A DNA stretch of 64,000 bases. Source: Arsukibacterium tuosuense. GTDB taxonomy: Bacteria > Pseudomonadota > Gammaproteobacteria > Steroidobacterales > GCA-2729495. Position 1 is the first letter of the stretch. Every line of letters starts with the position of its first letter. The stretch covers positions 29,079-93,078 of the forward strand of contig CAMBYH010000004.1 of assembly GCA_945872065.1 (NCBI GenBank), read 5' to 3'. The notes below the pieces were generated by a model. The model did no database searches, was not told where the DNA came from, and saw only the letters and a list, made by a program, of their open reading frames with translations. Shown piece after piece: positions 28,062 through 36,339 of the stretch. The position numbers were made by a program, and so were the translations under genes.

Positions 28062-29035
28062 TGCAGCGACGAGCCAACAAATCATGGCTTTTTACCCTGG
28101 GAGTACTGCTCCTGCCGTTGGGTATGTTCTTGCCCGGCAGTGCGCGGGCCACTGGTGACACCTTTCCCCTGTTGCCGGGCGTGCAACTGGTCGGCGAGTC
28201 CACCACCGTGGCGGCCAGCCAGGCTGACACACTGACGGATATCGCACGGGTTCATGGTCTTGGCTATAACGAGATTGTCTGGGCGAATCCGGCGGTAGAC
28301 GTGTGGCTGCCTGGGGGTGGAACCCCGGTGACCTTGCCAACGAGGTTCGTGCTGCCAGGAGCAACCCGGGATGGTGTTGTCGTCAATATTGCGGAGTACC
28401 GGCTCTATCACTATTTCAAGCGGGATGGCCAGTCCATGGTCTCGACCTACCCGGTCAGCATTGGCCGCATGGACTGGGCCACACCGATTGGGCGCTGGGT
28501 CGTGACGGCCAAGCAGAAGGACCCGGCCTGGTACCCGCCTGAATCGATTCGCCAGGAGCACCTTGAAGACGGTCGCGGTTTTCTGGCCAAGATGATCCCA
28601 GCGGGTCCCGACAATCCACTTGGCCAGTACGCCATGCGACTCAGCGCCAGTGGTTACCTGATTCACGGCACCAACAAACCCGTCGGCGTGGGCATGCAGG
28701 TGACCCACGGGTGTATTCGCATGTACCCCGAGGATATTGAGAAGCTGTATCCCCAGATTCCTGTCAAGACGCCGGTGACCATCATGAACCAGCCCTACAA
28801 GTTCGGCTGGTCCGGCAATGATCTCTACCTCGAAGTCCACCCCCCGCTGGATGACGATCGCTCCACGCGGGAGAGGGAGATGACGGCGCTTACCGAGCAG
28901 TACGTCCTGCTCACCCGTGATCGGCCCGCCCGGATCGACTGGCAGATAGTCGAAGAGGCTTATCGTCAGCGTGATGGCATTCCGGTGAAAGTTGGTTCCG
29001 CGCTTTCCGTGGGACAGTCGGTAGCTGCTTTCTGA
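28061..29035 (+). CDS. L,D-transpeptidase (YkuD domain), ErfK/YbiS-like
   Basis: Periplasmic enzyme of 324 residues with a signal peptide (cleavage near ARA|TGD), a LysM-like segment (DTLTDIARVHGLGYNEIVWAN) and a YkuD domain with IHGTNKPVGVGMQVTHGCIRMYPED, holding the catalytic Cys near residue 218. The domain order matches E. coli YbiS/ErfK/YcfS, which attach Braun lipoprotein to peptidoglycan, and an Lpp-like gene lies convergently downstream. The start ATG overlaps the transporter stop by one base. The C-terminal 60 residues beyond YkuD are unassigned. Whether it links Lpp or makes 3-3 crosslinks is inference. Confidence 0.92.
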   Translation: MQRRANKSWLFTLGVLLLPLGMFLPGSARATGDTFPLLPGVQLVGESTTVAASQADTLTDIARVHGLGYNEIVWANPAVDVWLPGGGTPVTLPTRFVLPGATRDGVVVNIAEYRLYHYFKRDGQSMVSTYPVSIGRMDWATPIGRWVVTAKQKDPAWYPPESIRQEHLEDGRGFLAKMIPAGPDNPLGQYAMRLSASGYLIHGTNKPVGVGMQVTHGCIRMYPEDIEKLYPQIPVKTPVTIMNQPYKFGWSGNDLYLEVHPPLDDDRSTREREMTALTEQYVLLTRDRPARIDWQIVEEAYRQRDGIPVKVGSALSVGQSVAAF

Positions 29036-29101
29036 GAGGTACCGGGTTTGGCATCTGGCGACTTGGCCGCCAAGTTGCCAGATGCCAAACCCGGTACCTC
29101 T
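29035..29101. repeat. 32-bp near-perfect inverted repeat at the ldt stop codon
   Basis: The left arm is 29035-29066, the loop ccg is 29067-29069, and the right arm is 29070-29101. All 32 positions pair, with one G-U wobble (position 29060 with 29076). The first arm base is the last base of the L,D-transpeptidase TGA. Each arm contains GGTACC. There is no T-run directly after; a normal terminator follows 11 bases later. In RNA it would be a very long stem, a likely RNase III or 3'-end protecting structure. Confidence 0.9.
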
Positions 29102-29111
29102 GAATCCAAAA

Positions 29112-29141
29112 AAAAAGCCGCAGCAAACGCTGCGGCTTTTT
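29112..29141. terminator. Bidirectional Rho-independent terminator between ldt and lpp
   Basis: Perfect 13-bp stem aaaaagccgcagc / gctgcggcttttt with loop aaac. T-runs occur on both strands (TTTTT on plus, at least nine Ts on minus), so it can end both the transpeptidase and the lipoprotein transcripts. Confidence 0.9.
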
Positions 29142-29143
29142 CG

Positions 29144-29168
29144 TCAGGTCATACGTGGTATGACCTGA
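29144..29168. repeat. 10-bp inverted repeat downstream of the ldt/lpp terminator
   Basis: Perfect arms tcaggtcata (29144-29153) and tatgacctga (29159-29168) around a 5-base loop. It lies between the terminator and the 23-base tandem repeat, in the lpp 3' UTR. It could be an extra 3' stem or a protein site. Confidence 0.75.
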
Positions 29169-29212
29169 AGCGGTAGCTAGACCGTCTTAGAAGCGGTAGC
29201 TAGACCGTCTTA
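29167..29212. repeat. Perfect tandem 23-bp duplication containing the lpp stop codon
   Basis: Two identical adjacent 23-base units at 29167-29189 and 29190-29212. The second ends in the minus-strand TAA of the lipoprotein gene, so the duplication copied the stop codon and the first 20 bases of the 3' UTR. Each unit has a small inner inverted repeat (cggt..accg around agctag). Confidence 0.9.
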
Positions 29213-29515
29213 CTTGGCCTGGCTGCGCTTGAACATCCGGTCCATCTTTTCGTTGGTGGCGTCGCAGCAGGACTGGGACTGGTTCGCAGCATTCAGTGCC
29301 TGATTGGCCGTGCTCTGGGCACCGGAAGCCGTCTGCTTGGCTTCGGCAGCAGCAGCACCGGCAGCATCAGCGGCCGACTTGGCAGCATTGGCAGTGGCTG
29401 CCACGGCATCGACACGGGCGGAGAGTGCATCGGCCTTCTTGGTGGACTCGCAGCCGGTGGTGACCAGGATCGCGAGTGCCAGGGCGGCCCCCTGAAGAGC
29501 GGTAGTGATTTTCAT
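29210..29515 (-). CDS. Lpp/OprI-like alanine-zipper outer-membrane lipoprotein
   Basis: 101-residue precursor with lipobox LVTTGC (Cys22) after a short signal peptide, giving a mature chain of 80 residues. The mature part is an Ala/Ser/Asn-rich heptad helix (ADALSARVDAVAATANAA..), then SCCDATNEKMDRMFKRSQAK. The final Lys matches Braun lipoprotein and OprI-type ends used for peptidoglycan linkage. It is longer than E. coli Lpp (58 mature residues), and the Cys-Cys pair near the C-terminus is unusual. ATG 29515 is set by the signal peptide and AAGGA about 9 bases upstream. It is convergent with the L,D-transpeptidase gene. Confidence 0.85.
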   Translation of the reverse strand: MKITTALQGAALALAILVTTGCESTKKADALSARVDAVAATANAAKSAADAAGAAAAEAKQTASGAQSTANQALNAANQSQSCCDATNEKMDRMFKRSQAK

Positions 29516-29817
29516 AGTAAAGGTCCTTAAAACAACAGATAAATTAAAGGTAAAAACACACCCGGAGAAGCAGTCGCCGAGAATCAAGAAACCGCCTCGT
29601 GGCGGACTCTTATGAAAATGATGACCGAATCAAAGTTAAATCGCAATCTGGAAATGGCTTGGCGCATGGGTTTCAGCCTGCCGCTGCAGTTGCCCGCCAG
29701 TGGGGTTGACCGGCGAGAAGCAGAGCGATCTGGTGCGGAGGCTGAACATTCGTGGGGTGGCAGTAGAGTCACGCCGGACCACAGGAGGGGGAAGACGGGC
29801 TTGCGGACCTCCGGTAT
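29516..29817. promoter_or_regulatory. Divergent intergenic region upstream of lpp and lexA
   Basis: No gene is supported here. The part next to lpp is AT-rich (29531-29556) and should hold its promoter, though no clear -35/-10 pair stands out. A 5-bp hairpin ccgcc/ggcgg at 29592-29605 is followed on the minus strand by TTTCTT and may be a weak leader stem. The lexA side carries the SOS boxes listed separately. Confidence 0.4.
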
Positions 29818-29851
29818 CTGTATACAATCCCAGTGCTGTACAGATATACAG
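29818..29851 (+). promoter_or_regulatory. Two SOS (LexA) box-like sites upstream of lexA
   Basis: 29836-29851 reads CTGTACAGATATACAG, a full CTGT-N8-ACAG LexA box, 11 bases before the lexA ATG. 29818-29833 reads CTGTATACAATCCCAG, an imperfect box (CCAG instead of ACAG) two bases before it. They imply autoregulation of lexA and DNA-damage control of the downstream imuA-imuB-dnaE2 genes. Confidence 0.85.
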
Positions 29852-29862
29852 GATAACAACCC

Positions 29863-30510
29863 ATGGCCACGCCCGTTGCTGCTGACCTCACTGCCAGGCA
29901 GGCAGAAATTCTTGAATTTATTCAAAGATTTATAGAAGTTACTGGAATGCCGCCCACCCGGGCAGAAATGGCCCGGGAGCTGGGTTTTCGGTCCGCGAAT
30001 GCAGCGGAAGAACACTTGCGGGCTCTGCAGCGCAAGGGGGTGATCGAGCTTCTGCCCGGCACGTCCCGGGGCATCAGGCTGCTGGAAACCGGCCGCCTTC
30101 TTTTGACTGAAGAAGAGGGTTTGCCCCTGGTGGGGCGGGTGGCTGCCGGCCAGCCCATCCTCGCTACCGAACATATCGAGGCCCGCTACCGGCTTGACCT
30201 GGCGCTGTTCAATCCGCGTCCCCATTACCTCTTGCGCGTGCAGGGCATGAGCATGCGGGATGCCGGCATTCTCGACGGCGATCTGGTGGCGGTCCGCCGC
30301 GAGCCCGAAGTCCGTAACGGCCAGATCGTGGTGGTCAGGCTGGAAGAAGAAGTCACCGTCAAACGCTACCGACAGACCGGCACCATGGTCACGCTGCTGC
30401 CGCAGAACCCGGATTTCAAGCCCATCAAGGTCGATCTCAAGGCCGAGCATATGGTCATCGAGGGCGTGGTGGTGGGCGTTATCCGTAACGGCATGTCGAC
30501 TGCTGCGTGA
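29863..30510 (+). CDS. lexA: LexA SOS repressor
   Basis: Autocleaving transcriptional repressor of the SOS regulon. The 215 residues have a winged-helix domain ([29 protein letters not shown]) and an S24 peptidase domain with cleavage site AAG (Ala95-Gly96) and the Ser130/Lys167 dyad, the same 37-residue spacing as E. coli Ser119/Lys156. It heads the lexA-imuA-imuB-dnaE2 unit. Because the upstream box is the classical gammaproteobacterial type, this could be the main LexA or a second LexA travelling with the cassette; the window does not decide. Confidence 0.95.
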   Translation: MATPVAADLTARQAEILEFIQRFIEVTGMPPTRAEMARELGFRSANAAEEHLRALQRKGVIELLPGTSRGIRLLETGRLLLTEEEGLPLVGRVAAGQPILATEHIEARYRLDLALFNPRPHYLLRVQGMSMRDAGILDGDLVAVRREPEVRNGQIVVVRLEEEVTVKRYRQTGTMVTLLPQNPDFKPIKVDLKAEHMVIEGVVVGVIRNGMSTAA

Positions 30511-30516
30511 GTTGCT

Positions 30517-31134
30517 GTGTTCGCTTCGGCTGTTACTCGGCTGCCAACGGGGTTTGCGGCGCTCGACCACCTGCTCGGTGGTGGCTGGCCCAGGGGCCTG
30601 CTCACGGAGTTACTGGTATCCGGGCATGGAGGTGGTGAGTTCGGCCTGCTGAGCCCAGCACTGGCGCGCCTCACCACCCTGTCCCAACTGCCGTCGCAGG
30701 CACCGTCAACGCCACTGGCCGCTGGCGGCTGGGTTCTCCTGATCGCACCACCCTGGATCCCCTATGGTCCCGGTCTCTGCTGGCAAGGATTCGCCCTCAA
30801 CCGGGTACTGATGGTCAGCGTGGGGCAACCTCTGGAGGCGCTATGGGCGATGGAAGAGGCCCTGCGTTCGGGATCCTGTAGCAGTGTGATCGCGTGGGTT
30901 GGCGCCAGAGCCACCGAGCGGGCAGGGCACTCCCTGCTGCAGCGGCTGCATCTTCTGGCCGGCAGGCAGCAGGCCTGGGCTGTCCTGATCCGGGAGACAC
31001 GGTTTCGTCGTGAGCGGTCCCCCGTCCGCTTGCGGCTCGAGTTGCGGTGTCCATCGCCGGCCACGCTGCAGATTGAGATCTTCAAAAATGGCTGGCGAGG
31101 TGCGGGCACAGTCACCGTGGAACGCCGATTCTGA
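30517..31134 (+). CDS. imuA: ImuA, translesion-synthesis accessory protein
   Basis: 205-residue RecA/SulA-like protein of the mutagenesis cassette. It starts RLPTGFAALDHLLGGGWPRG, the RecA-like N-terminus, and ends with short basic strands (LRLELRC..TVERRF). Unlike RecA it lacks a clear Walker A lysine. In Pseudomonas and Myxococcus, ImuA binds RecA and ImuB and supports DnaE2-dependent damage tolerance. The start is GTG 30517, six bases after the lexA stop, so it is co-transcribed with lexA. Confidence 0.88.
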   Translation: MFASAVTRLPTGFAALDHLLGGGWPRGLLTELLVSGHGGGEFGLLSPALARLTTLSQLPSQAPSTPLAAGGWVLLIAPPWIPYGPGLCWQGFALNRVLMVSVGQPLEALWAMEEALRSGSCSSVIAWVGARATERAGHSLLQRLHLLAGRQQAWAVLIRETRFRRERSPVRLRLELRCPSPATLQIEIFKNGWRGAGTVTVERRF

Positions 31135-31158
31135 AAAAGCATTGGCGTTTCTATTGGC

Positions 31159-32760
31159 ATGGCTCGTTTTACCAAAGTACAGGCCCGGACCAGGTCCGGG
31201 AAAGACCCAGCCGCGCTCCTGCCGGTAACGGCCGGCCACGCGCCAGAGCCACTGACGGCGGCTCCTGCCCAACTCTGGCTTTGTCTGTATTTCCCACAGT
31301 TGCCGCTGGAGGCGCGAGCCAGCCGGTCGGATCAAAGGCAGCCAGATTCCAGTCAGAAGGTGCCGCTGGTCATCTGCGCAGAACAGGGCCGAAGGACTCT
31401 CGTAGTAACCCCGAATGCACTGGCTGCTGCCCGGGGGGTGCGCTCAGGTATGCCGGTCAGTTCAGCTCTCGCACTGGCACCTGACCTGGTTATCGAGAGC
31501 CGCAGCGTGCCGCTCGAAGCCATCGCTCTGACCCGGCTGGCCATCTGGGCATCCCAGTTCACACCGACTGTGAGTAGTAGTGCAGGCAATGCCCTGTTAC
31601 TGGAAATCCAGGGGAGTTTGCGTTTGTTTGACGGATTCGAAGCATTGCAGACCAGGGTAGCCGAGGGCCTGGTAGCTCTTGGCCATGAGGCGCGTATTGC
31701 CTGTGCTCCCACAGCGCGGGCTGCCCTGTGGCTGGCCAGAGCCAGTGTCTATCGTCCAGTCCGGACTATCGTCGAGGTGCGTCAGGCACTTGCCCGGATC
31801 CACATACGGCACCTTGAGTGGCCGGAACGCACTGTCCAGGCTCTCCTGCAGATGGGTGTCACGACGGTGGGCGATTGCGTGCGGTTACCCCGTGAGGGCT
31901 TTGCCCGGCGACTGGGACCTGCCTGCCTGCGCCAGCTCGATCAGGCCTACGGTCGCCATCCGGAGCCGCGGCAGCTCCACGTGTTGCCCGTCCGTTTTTC
32001 TGCCGAGCTGGAACTGCCCATGGAAACCACAGTGGTGTCTGTTCTGCTGGATAGCTTCAATCAGCTTTTTCAGCGCCTCCGGCAGTCCCTCGAATCCCGC
32101 CAGGCCAGTGTCCGTAGCGTGAGATGCGTGCTCACCCATCCGGGTGGTCAGGAAACAGACCTGTATCTGGGAGCGGGCCACGCAGCGGGCCCCCCGACAG
32201 GAACGGGCCTCTTGTCCGGGCTACTGCTGCTACGGCTCGAGGCCATGACTTTGCCCGCCCCGGTTACTGGCCTGGCGGTGCAGGCGGATCTGGACTTCAG
32301 GCAGGTACTGGCGGGTATCGACCTGCTGGGCAAGGACCTCCAGCCGGATGGCGGACTGCACGCACTGCTGGAACGCTTGCGTGCACGACTGGGCGTCCAG
32401 TCAGTGCAGGGGCTGGCGCTACGCGCCGAGCACCGGCCGGAGAGTGCCTGGCGAGCAGTGGCGGATCCGCTGGCAGCATCTGGGTCGAAGGGCGATACCA
32501 GCGAGGCCTGCATTGTGGTTCGTTCCCGACCTCTCTGGCTGCTGCCGGTGCCGGAGTCTCTGGGGCTGATTAACGGCCGGCCTGCGTGGCATGGATTGTT
32601 AGCTCTCGAGCGTGGCCCCGAGCGTATCGAAAGCGGCTGGTGGGATGGGGGCGATGTACGCCGGGATTACTACCGGGCCAGTAACCCACAGGGCGCAATG
32701 CTCTGGGTATACACGGACCTGCGTACTCAGGCCTGGTACCTGCAGGGTATCTTCGGGTGA
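31159..32760 (+). CDS. imuB: ImuB, inactive Y-family polymerase-like adaptor
   Basis: 533-residue DinB-like protein that bridges DnaE2 to the sliding clamp. The Y-family start appears as [16 protein letters not shown], where active polymerases have a metal-binding Asp; the palm acidic pair is also not evident, as in known ImuB. Later segments follow the fold ([41 protein letters not shown]). It has about 38 extra N-terminal residues before the core with no better start downstream. The stop overlaps the dnaE2 GTG by 3 bases. Confidence 0.9.
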   Translation: MARFTKVQARTRSGKDPAALLPVTAGHAPEPLTAAPAQLWLCLYFPQLPLEARASRSDQRQPDSSQKVPLVICAEQGRRTLVVTPNALAAARGVRSGMPVSSALALAPDLVIESRSVPLEAIALTRLAIWASQFTPTVSSSAGNALLLEIQGSLRLFDGFEALQTRVAEGLVALGHEARIACAPTARAALWLARASVYRPVRTIVEVRQALARIHIRHLEWPERTVQALLQMGVTTVGDCVRLPREGFARRLGPACLRQLDQAYGRHPEPRQLHVLPVRFSAELELPMETTVVSVLLDSFNQLFQRLRQSLESRQASVRSVRCVLTHPGGQETDLYLGAGHAAGPPTGTGLLSGLLLLRLEAMTLPAPVTGLAVQADLDFRQVLAGIDLLGKDLQPDGGLHALLERLRARLGVQSVQGLALRAEHRPESAWRAVADPLAASGSKGDTSEACIVVRSRPLWLLPVPESLGLINGRPAWHGLLALERGPERIESGWWDGGDVRRDYYRASNPQGAMLWVYTDLRTQAWYLQGIFG

Positions 32761-35700
32761 GCGCCTACGCAGAACTCCACTGCATCAGCAACTTCACGTT
32801 TCTGCGGGGAGCATCGCACCCGGCCGAACTGGTGGGCCGAGCCGCAGCCCTCGGGTACCGCGCCCTTGCGCTCACCGACGAGTGTTCCGTAGCTGGCATC
32901 GTCCGGGCACATGTAGCAGCGCGAGATCATGCCCTGCGGTTGCTCATCGGCAGCGAGTTTCGCCTCGCCGATGGCCTGTGTCTGGTGGTCCTGGCTGCCG
33001 ACCGGGAAGGCTACGCCGCACTGTGCGGGCTCATTACCCGTGGACGCCGGGCGGCGGAGAAGGGGTCCTACCTCGTCGTGCGCAGTGACTTCGAGCAGCT
33101 GCCAGCCGGTTGCCTGGTTCTGTGGCTGCCACCCGAGTTTCCTGAGTCCCGGGATGCCAGCTGGCTACAGAAACATTTTAGTGGGCGCATCTGGCTGGCG
33201 GTGGAGCTGCATGCGGACGGCGACGAAGCGAGCCGTCGGACCCAGCTGGTGGCATTCGCCGAAGAGGCTGGTATTCCACCGGTGGCTGCCGGTGCTGTCC
33301 ACATGCACGTACGGGGTCGCCGGGCAATGCAGGACACCCTCACGGCGATTCGCCGTAAATCGCCACTAGGGAGCAGCTCGACGGGCCTCTATCCCAATGG
33401 GGAGCGACATCTCAGGACCCTCACTGAGTTGCAGCGGATCTATCCCGACCCGTTACTCGCGGCTACGGTGCAGATCGCGGAGCGCATGCATTTCTCCCTC
33501 GATGAACTGCGCTACCAGTATCCCCGCGAGCTGGTACCCCCCGGCCACACACCCGCCAGCTGGTTGCGCTATCGAACCCTGCAGGGCGTGGGGGAGCGCT
33601 GGCCTGCAGGCGCTTCGCCGGACATTCTCAAGCTGGTTGACCGGGAGCTGCAGCTGATCAGTGAGCTGCGTTACGAGGCCTACTTTCTTACGGTGGACGA
33701 CCTCGTCTGCTTCGCCCGCAGCCAGGGCATCCTCTGCCAGGGGCGCGGGTCGGCGGCAAATTCCGCTGTGTGTTTCTGCCTGGGGATAACCGAGGTGGAT
33801 CCCGCCCACATGTCGCTGCTCTTCGAGCGCTTCATGTCACGGGAGCGTAATGAGCCCCCCGACATCGACGTGGATTTTGAGCACGAGCGGCGGGAGGAGG
33901 TGATCCAGTACATCTATACCCGCTATGGTCGGGACCGGGCGGCGCTGACAGCTACCGTGATCACTTACTGTCCCCGGAGCGCCCTGCGTGATGTGGGCCG
34001 GGCTCTCGGCTTGTCCGAGGCACAGCTCAGCCGGGTTACGCGCAATCTGCATTGGTGGGATGGCCGGTCGGTGGCGCCTGAACGCATCCGGGAGGCAGGC
34101 TTTGATCCGGCCAGCCCACTGATGCACCGACTGGTGATGCTGGTGGGGCAGCTGATCGGCTTCCCCCGGCATCTTTCCCAGCATGTGGGCGGGTTTGTGA
34201 TTGCCGAGGAGCCTCTGTGCCGGCTGGTCCCCATCGAGAACGCATCCATGGTGGACCGGACAGTTATCCAGTGGGACAAGGATGACCTGGATGAGATGGG
34301 CCTGCTCAAGGTGGATGTGCTCGCGCTGGGCATGCTCTCGGCTATCCGCCGCACTTTTACATTATTACGGGAGCACAAGGGGCGTGAGCTTTCCCTGCAT
34401 ACCGTGCCAGCTGAAGATCCCGCGGTTTACGCCATGATTTCCCGGGCTGACACCATGGGCGTTTTTCAGATTGAGTCCCGGGCCCAGATGGCCATGTTGC
34501 CGAGACTGAAACCCCGGACTTACTACGACCTGGTCATCGAGGTGGCCATCATCCGGCCGGGACCAATCCAGGGGGACATGGTCCATCCTTACCTGCGACG
34601 CCGGAACGGGGAGGAGCCGGTGACGTATCCCAGTCCGGAAGTGCGCCAGGTGCTGGAGCGCACGCTCGGCGTGCCCATCTTCCAGGAACAGGTCATGCAA
34701 CTGGCGGTCGTGGCGGCCGGGTTCACACCGGGCGAGGCTGATCAACTGCGCCGGGCCATGGCCGCCTGGCGCCGCCGTGGTGGCCTCGGTCACTTCGAGG
34801 AGCGACTGATTGCCGGTATGCAGGCCCGCAACTATTCCATGGAGTTCGCCCGCCAGATATTCAACCAGATCTGTGGTTTTGGTGAGTACGGTTTTCCCGA
34901 GTCCCATGCTGCCAGCTTCGCGCTGCTCGTCTACGTCTCTGCCTGGCTGAAGCAGCATGAACCTGCTGCTTTTACCTGTGCGTTACTGAACAGCCAGCCC
35001 ATGGGCTTCTATGCACCCTCACAGCTGGTCCAGAGTGCCCGTCGTGCCGGTGTGGAGGTCAGACCGGTGGATGTGAACCGCAGCGCCTGGGACTGCACTC
35101 TTGAGGCCACGGCTCCTGGCCAGTTTGCCCTGCGCCTCGGCCTGCGCCTGGTCAGTGGACTTAAGCAGGGTGCGGGGGAGCAGGTCGCCCGGCAGCGCGC
35201 TGGTCAGCCCTATCGCACCGTGCAGGATCTGCACGAGCGTACTGGCCTGCCCCGGCAGGAACTCGGCGCTCTCGCGGCGGCAGGTGCACTGGTGGGTATC
35301 GCCGGACACAGGCACAGGGCTCGCTGGGCAGTAGCAGGTGCAGAACCACCCCTGCCATTGCTACCCGTGCTGCACATTGCTGAAGGGCTGCCGCTGCTTC
35401 GGGCCCCCACTGAGGCCCAGGACATTGCTGCCGACTACCAGAGCCTGGGTTTGACGCTGGGTCGTCACCCGCTGGCGCTCCTGCGCGCTCACCTGCGTCG
35501 TGCTGCCATCAGCTCAGCCAGCGAACTGCAGGAAGCAGGCAACGGGGTCCGGGTGCGTGCCGCAGGGATTGTCACTATGCGCCAGCGGCCCGCCAGCGCT
35601 GGCGGGGTTACGTTCGTGACGCTGGAAGATGAAACCGGCTACATCAATCTCATTGTCTGGCGGCAGTTGGCTGAGCGTCAGCGCCGGGTTCTGCTCGAAG

Positions 35701-35828
35701 CGCGGTTACTGGGAGTCTGGGGACAGTTGCAGCGGCAGGGGGATGTCTTGCACCTCGTGGCCAGGCGGCTCGAGGATCTGAGCAGTCTTCTCGGCCAGTT
35801 GCAGACCCCCAGCCGGGACTTCTCCTGA
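32757..35828 (+). CDS. dnaE2: Error-prone DNA polymerase DnaE2 (ImuC)
   Basis: C-family polymerase for damage-induced mutagenesis, 1023 residues, the usual size (shorter than DnaE1). The N-terminal PHP domain opens [20 protein letters not shown]; the catalytic palm includes [20 protein letters not shown] (the PDIDxDF acidic residues), then fingers and tandem HhH, and a C-terminal OB domain ([18 protein letters not shown]). It is the last gene of the LexA-controlled lexA-imuA-imuB unit. Confidence 0.96.
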   Translation: MSAYAELHCISNFTFLRGASHPAELVGRAAALGYRALALTDECSVAGIVRAHVAARDHALRLLIGSEFRLADGLCLVVLAADREGYAALCGLITRGRRAAEKGSYLVVRSDFEQLPAGCLVLWLPPEFPESRDASWLQKHFSGRIWLAVELHADGDEASRRTQLVAFAEEAGIPPVAAGAVHMHVRGRRAMQDTLTAIRRKSPLGSSSTGLYPNGERHLRTLTELQRIYPDPLLAATVQIAERMHFSLDELRYQYPRELVPPGHTPASWLRYRTLQGVGERWPAGASPDILKLVDRELQLISELRYEAYFLTVDDLVCFARSQGILCQGRGSAANSAVCFCLGITEVDPAHMSLLFERFMSRERNEPPDIDVDFEHERREEVIQYIYTRYGRDRAALTATVITYCPRSALRDVGRALGLSEAQLSRVTRNLHWWDGRSVAPERIREAGFDPASPLMHRLVMLVGQLIGFPRHLSQHVGGFVIAEEPLCRLVPIENASMVDRTVIQWDKDDLDEMGLLKVDVLALGMLSAIRRTFTLLREHKGRELSLHTVPAEDPAVYAMISRADTMGVFQIESRAQMAMLPRLKPRTYYDLVIEVAIIRPGPIQGDMVHPYLRRRNGEEPVTYPSPEVRQVLERTLGVPIFQEQVMQLAVVAAGFTPGEADQLRRAMAAWRRRGGLGHFEERLIAGMQARNYSMEFARQIFNQICGFGEYGFPESHAASFALLVYVSAWLKQHEPAAFTCALLNSQPMGFYAPSQLVQSARRAGVEVRPVDVNRSAWDCTLEATAPGQFALRLGLRLVSGLKQGAGEQVARQRAGQPYRTVQDLHERTGLPRQELGALAAAGALVGIAGHRHRARWAVAGAEPPLPLLPVLHIAEGLPLLRAPTEAQDIAADYQSLGLTLGRHPLALLRAHLRRAAISSASELQEAGNGVRVRAAGIVTMRQRPASAGGVTFVTLEDETGYINLIVWRQLAERQRRVLLEARLLGVWGQLQRQGDVLHLVARRLEDLSSLLGQLQTPSRDFS

Positions 35829-35859
35829 GGGGGCCAAGACGCTCAGCCCGGGCTGCTCC

Positions 35860-36201
35860 CTACCCGACCCCGAGGTCCTCGACCTCAAAGTCCTCAAAAT
35901 CCTCGATCTCCTGGGCTGTGCGCTTGCGTTCCAGGTAGTCCTCCAGCTTCCGGCGGGCGCACCGCACGTCGGGTGGTGCCCCCTGCTGGGATTCAGCTTC
36001 AATTTCGGCAATCAGATTCTCAACGTTGATCTCAATGGACTGTTCACCGACGTTGTCGGTGGCCAGCGCCTCAATGCCAAGGTCATCGTCGGCAGTCTCA
36101 TCACCCAGAGGCTCAGGACTTTCGATTTCATCAGGCAATTCGGGGGGCTCCGGGAGCGGAGTCCACTCGGGCTTGGCCAGTACAGCTGCTTTGCGACCCA
36201 T
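35860..36201 (-). CDS. Small acidic protein, PA3496-like putative envelope-integrity family
   Basis: 113 residues, no signal peptide. The first two thirds are strongly acidic and Pro-rich (PLPEPPELPDEIESPEP, then DDDLGIEAL). The C-terminus has RRKLEDYLERKRTAQEIEDFEDFEV, which recalls the short RRxLEDYLExR signature of the PA3496 family. That match is by eye and the function is unknown. It has its own promoter, AAGGA before the ATG, and lies downstream of gspF in the same direction but 138 bases away, so it is probably a separate unit. Confidence 0.6.
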   Translation of the reverse strand: MGRKAAVLAKPEWTPLPEPPELPDEIESPEPLGDETADDDLGIEALATDNVGEQSIEINVENLIAEIEAESQQGAPPDVRCARRKLEDYLERKRTAQEIEDFEDFEVEDLGVG

Positions 36202-36241
36202 CGATCAGTCCTTATGTTCAAGGAGTAACGCCGACGTGGTT

Positions 36242-36270
36242 TTTATAGTCATCTTTCAGGGGGATGACAA
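36242..36270 (-). promoter_or_regulatory. Sigma-70 promoter for the small acidic protein gene
   Basis: On the minus strand TTGTCA (36270-36265), a 17-base spacer, then TATAAA (36247-36242). The -10 box ends about 40 bases before the ATG at 36201. This is one of the best promoter matches in the window. Confidence 0.7.
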
Positions 36271-36339
36271 TCCTCAATTCTCCAATTCGTGAACTGATAC
36301 CGTCTCTACCGCACACGCGGCGGCCAACCGTCCCAGAGC

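Noticed and set aside
29592..29605. Small ccgcc/ggcgg hairpin upstream of lpp read as a terminator
   Set aside because: Only five base pairs with a broken T-run, and nothing upstream on that strand to terminate except the divergent region.
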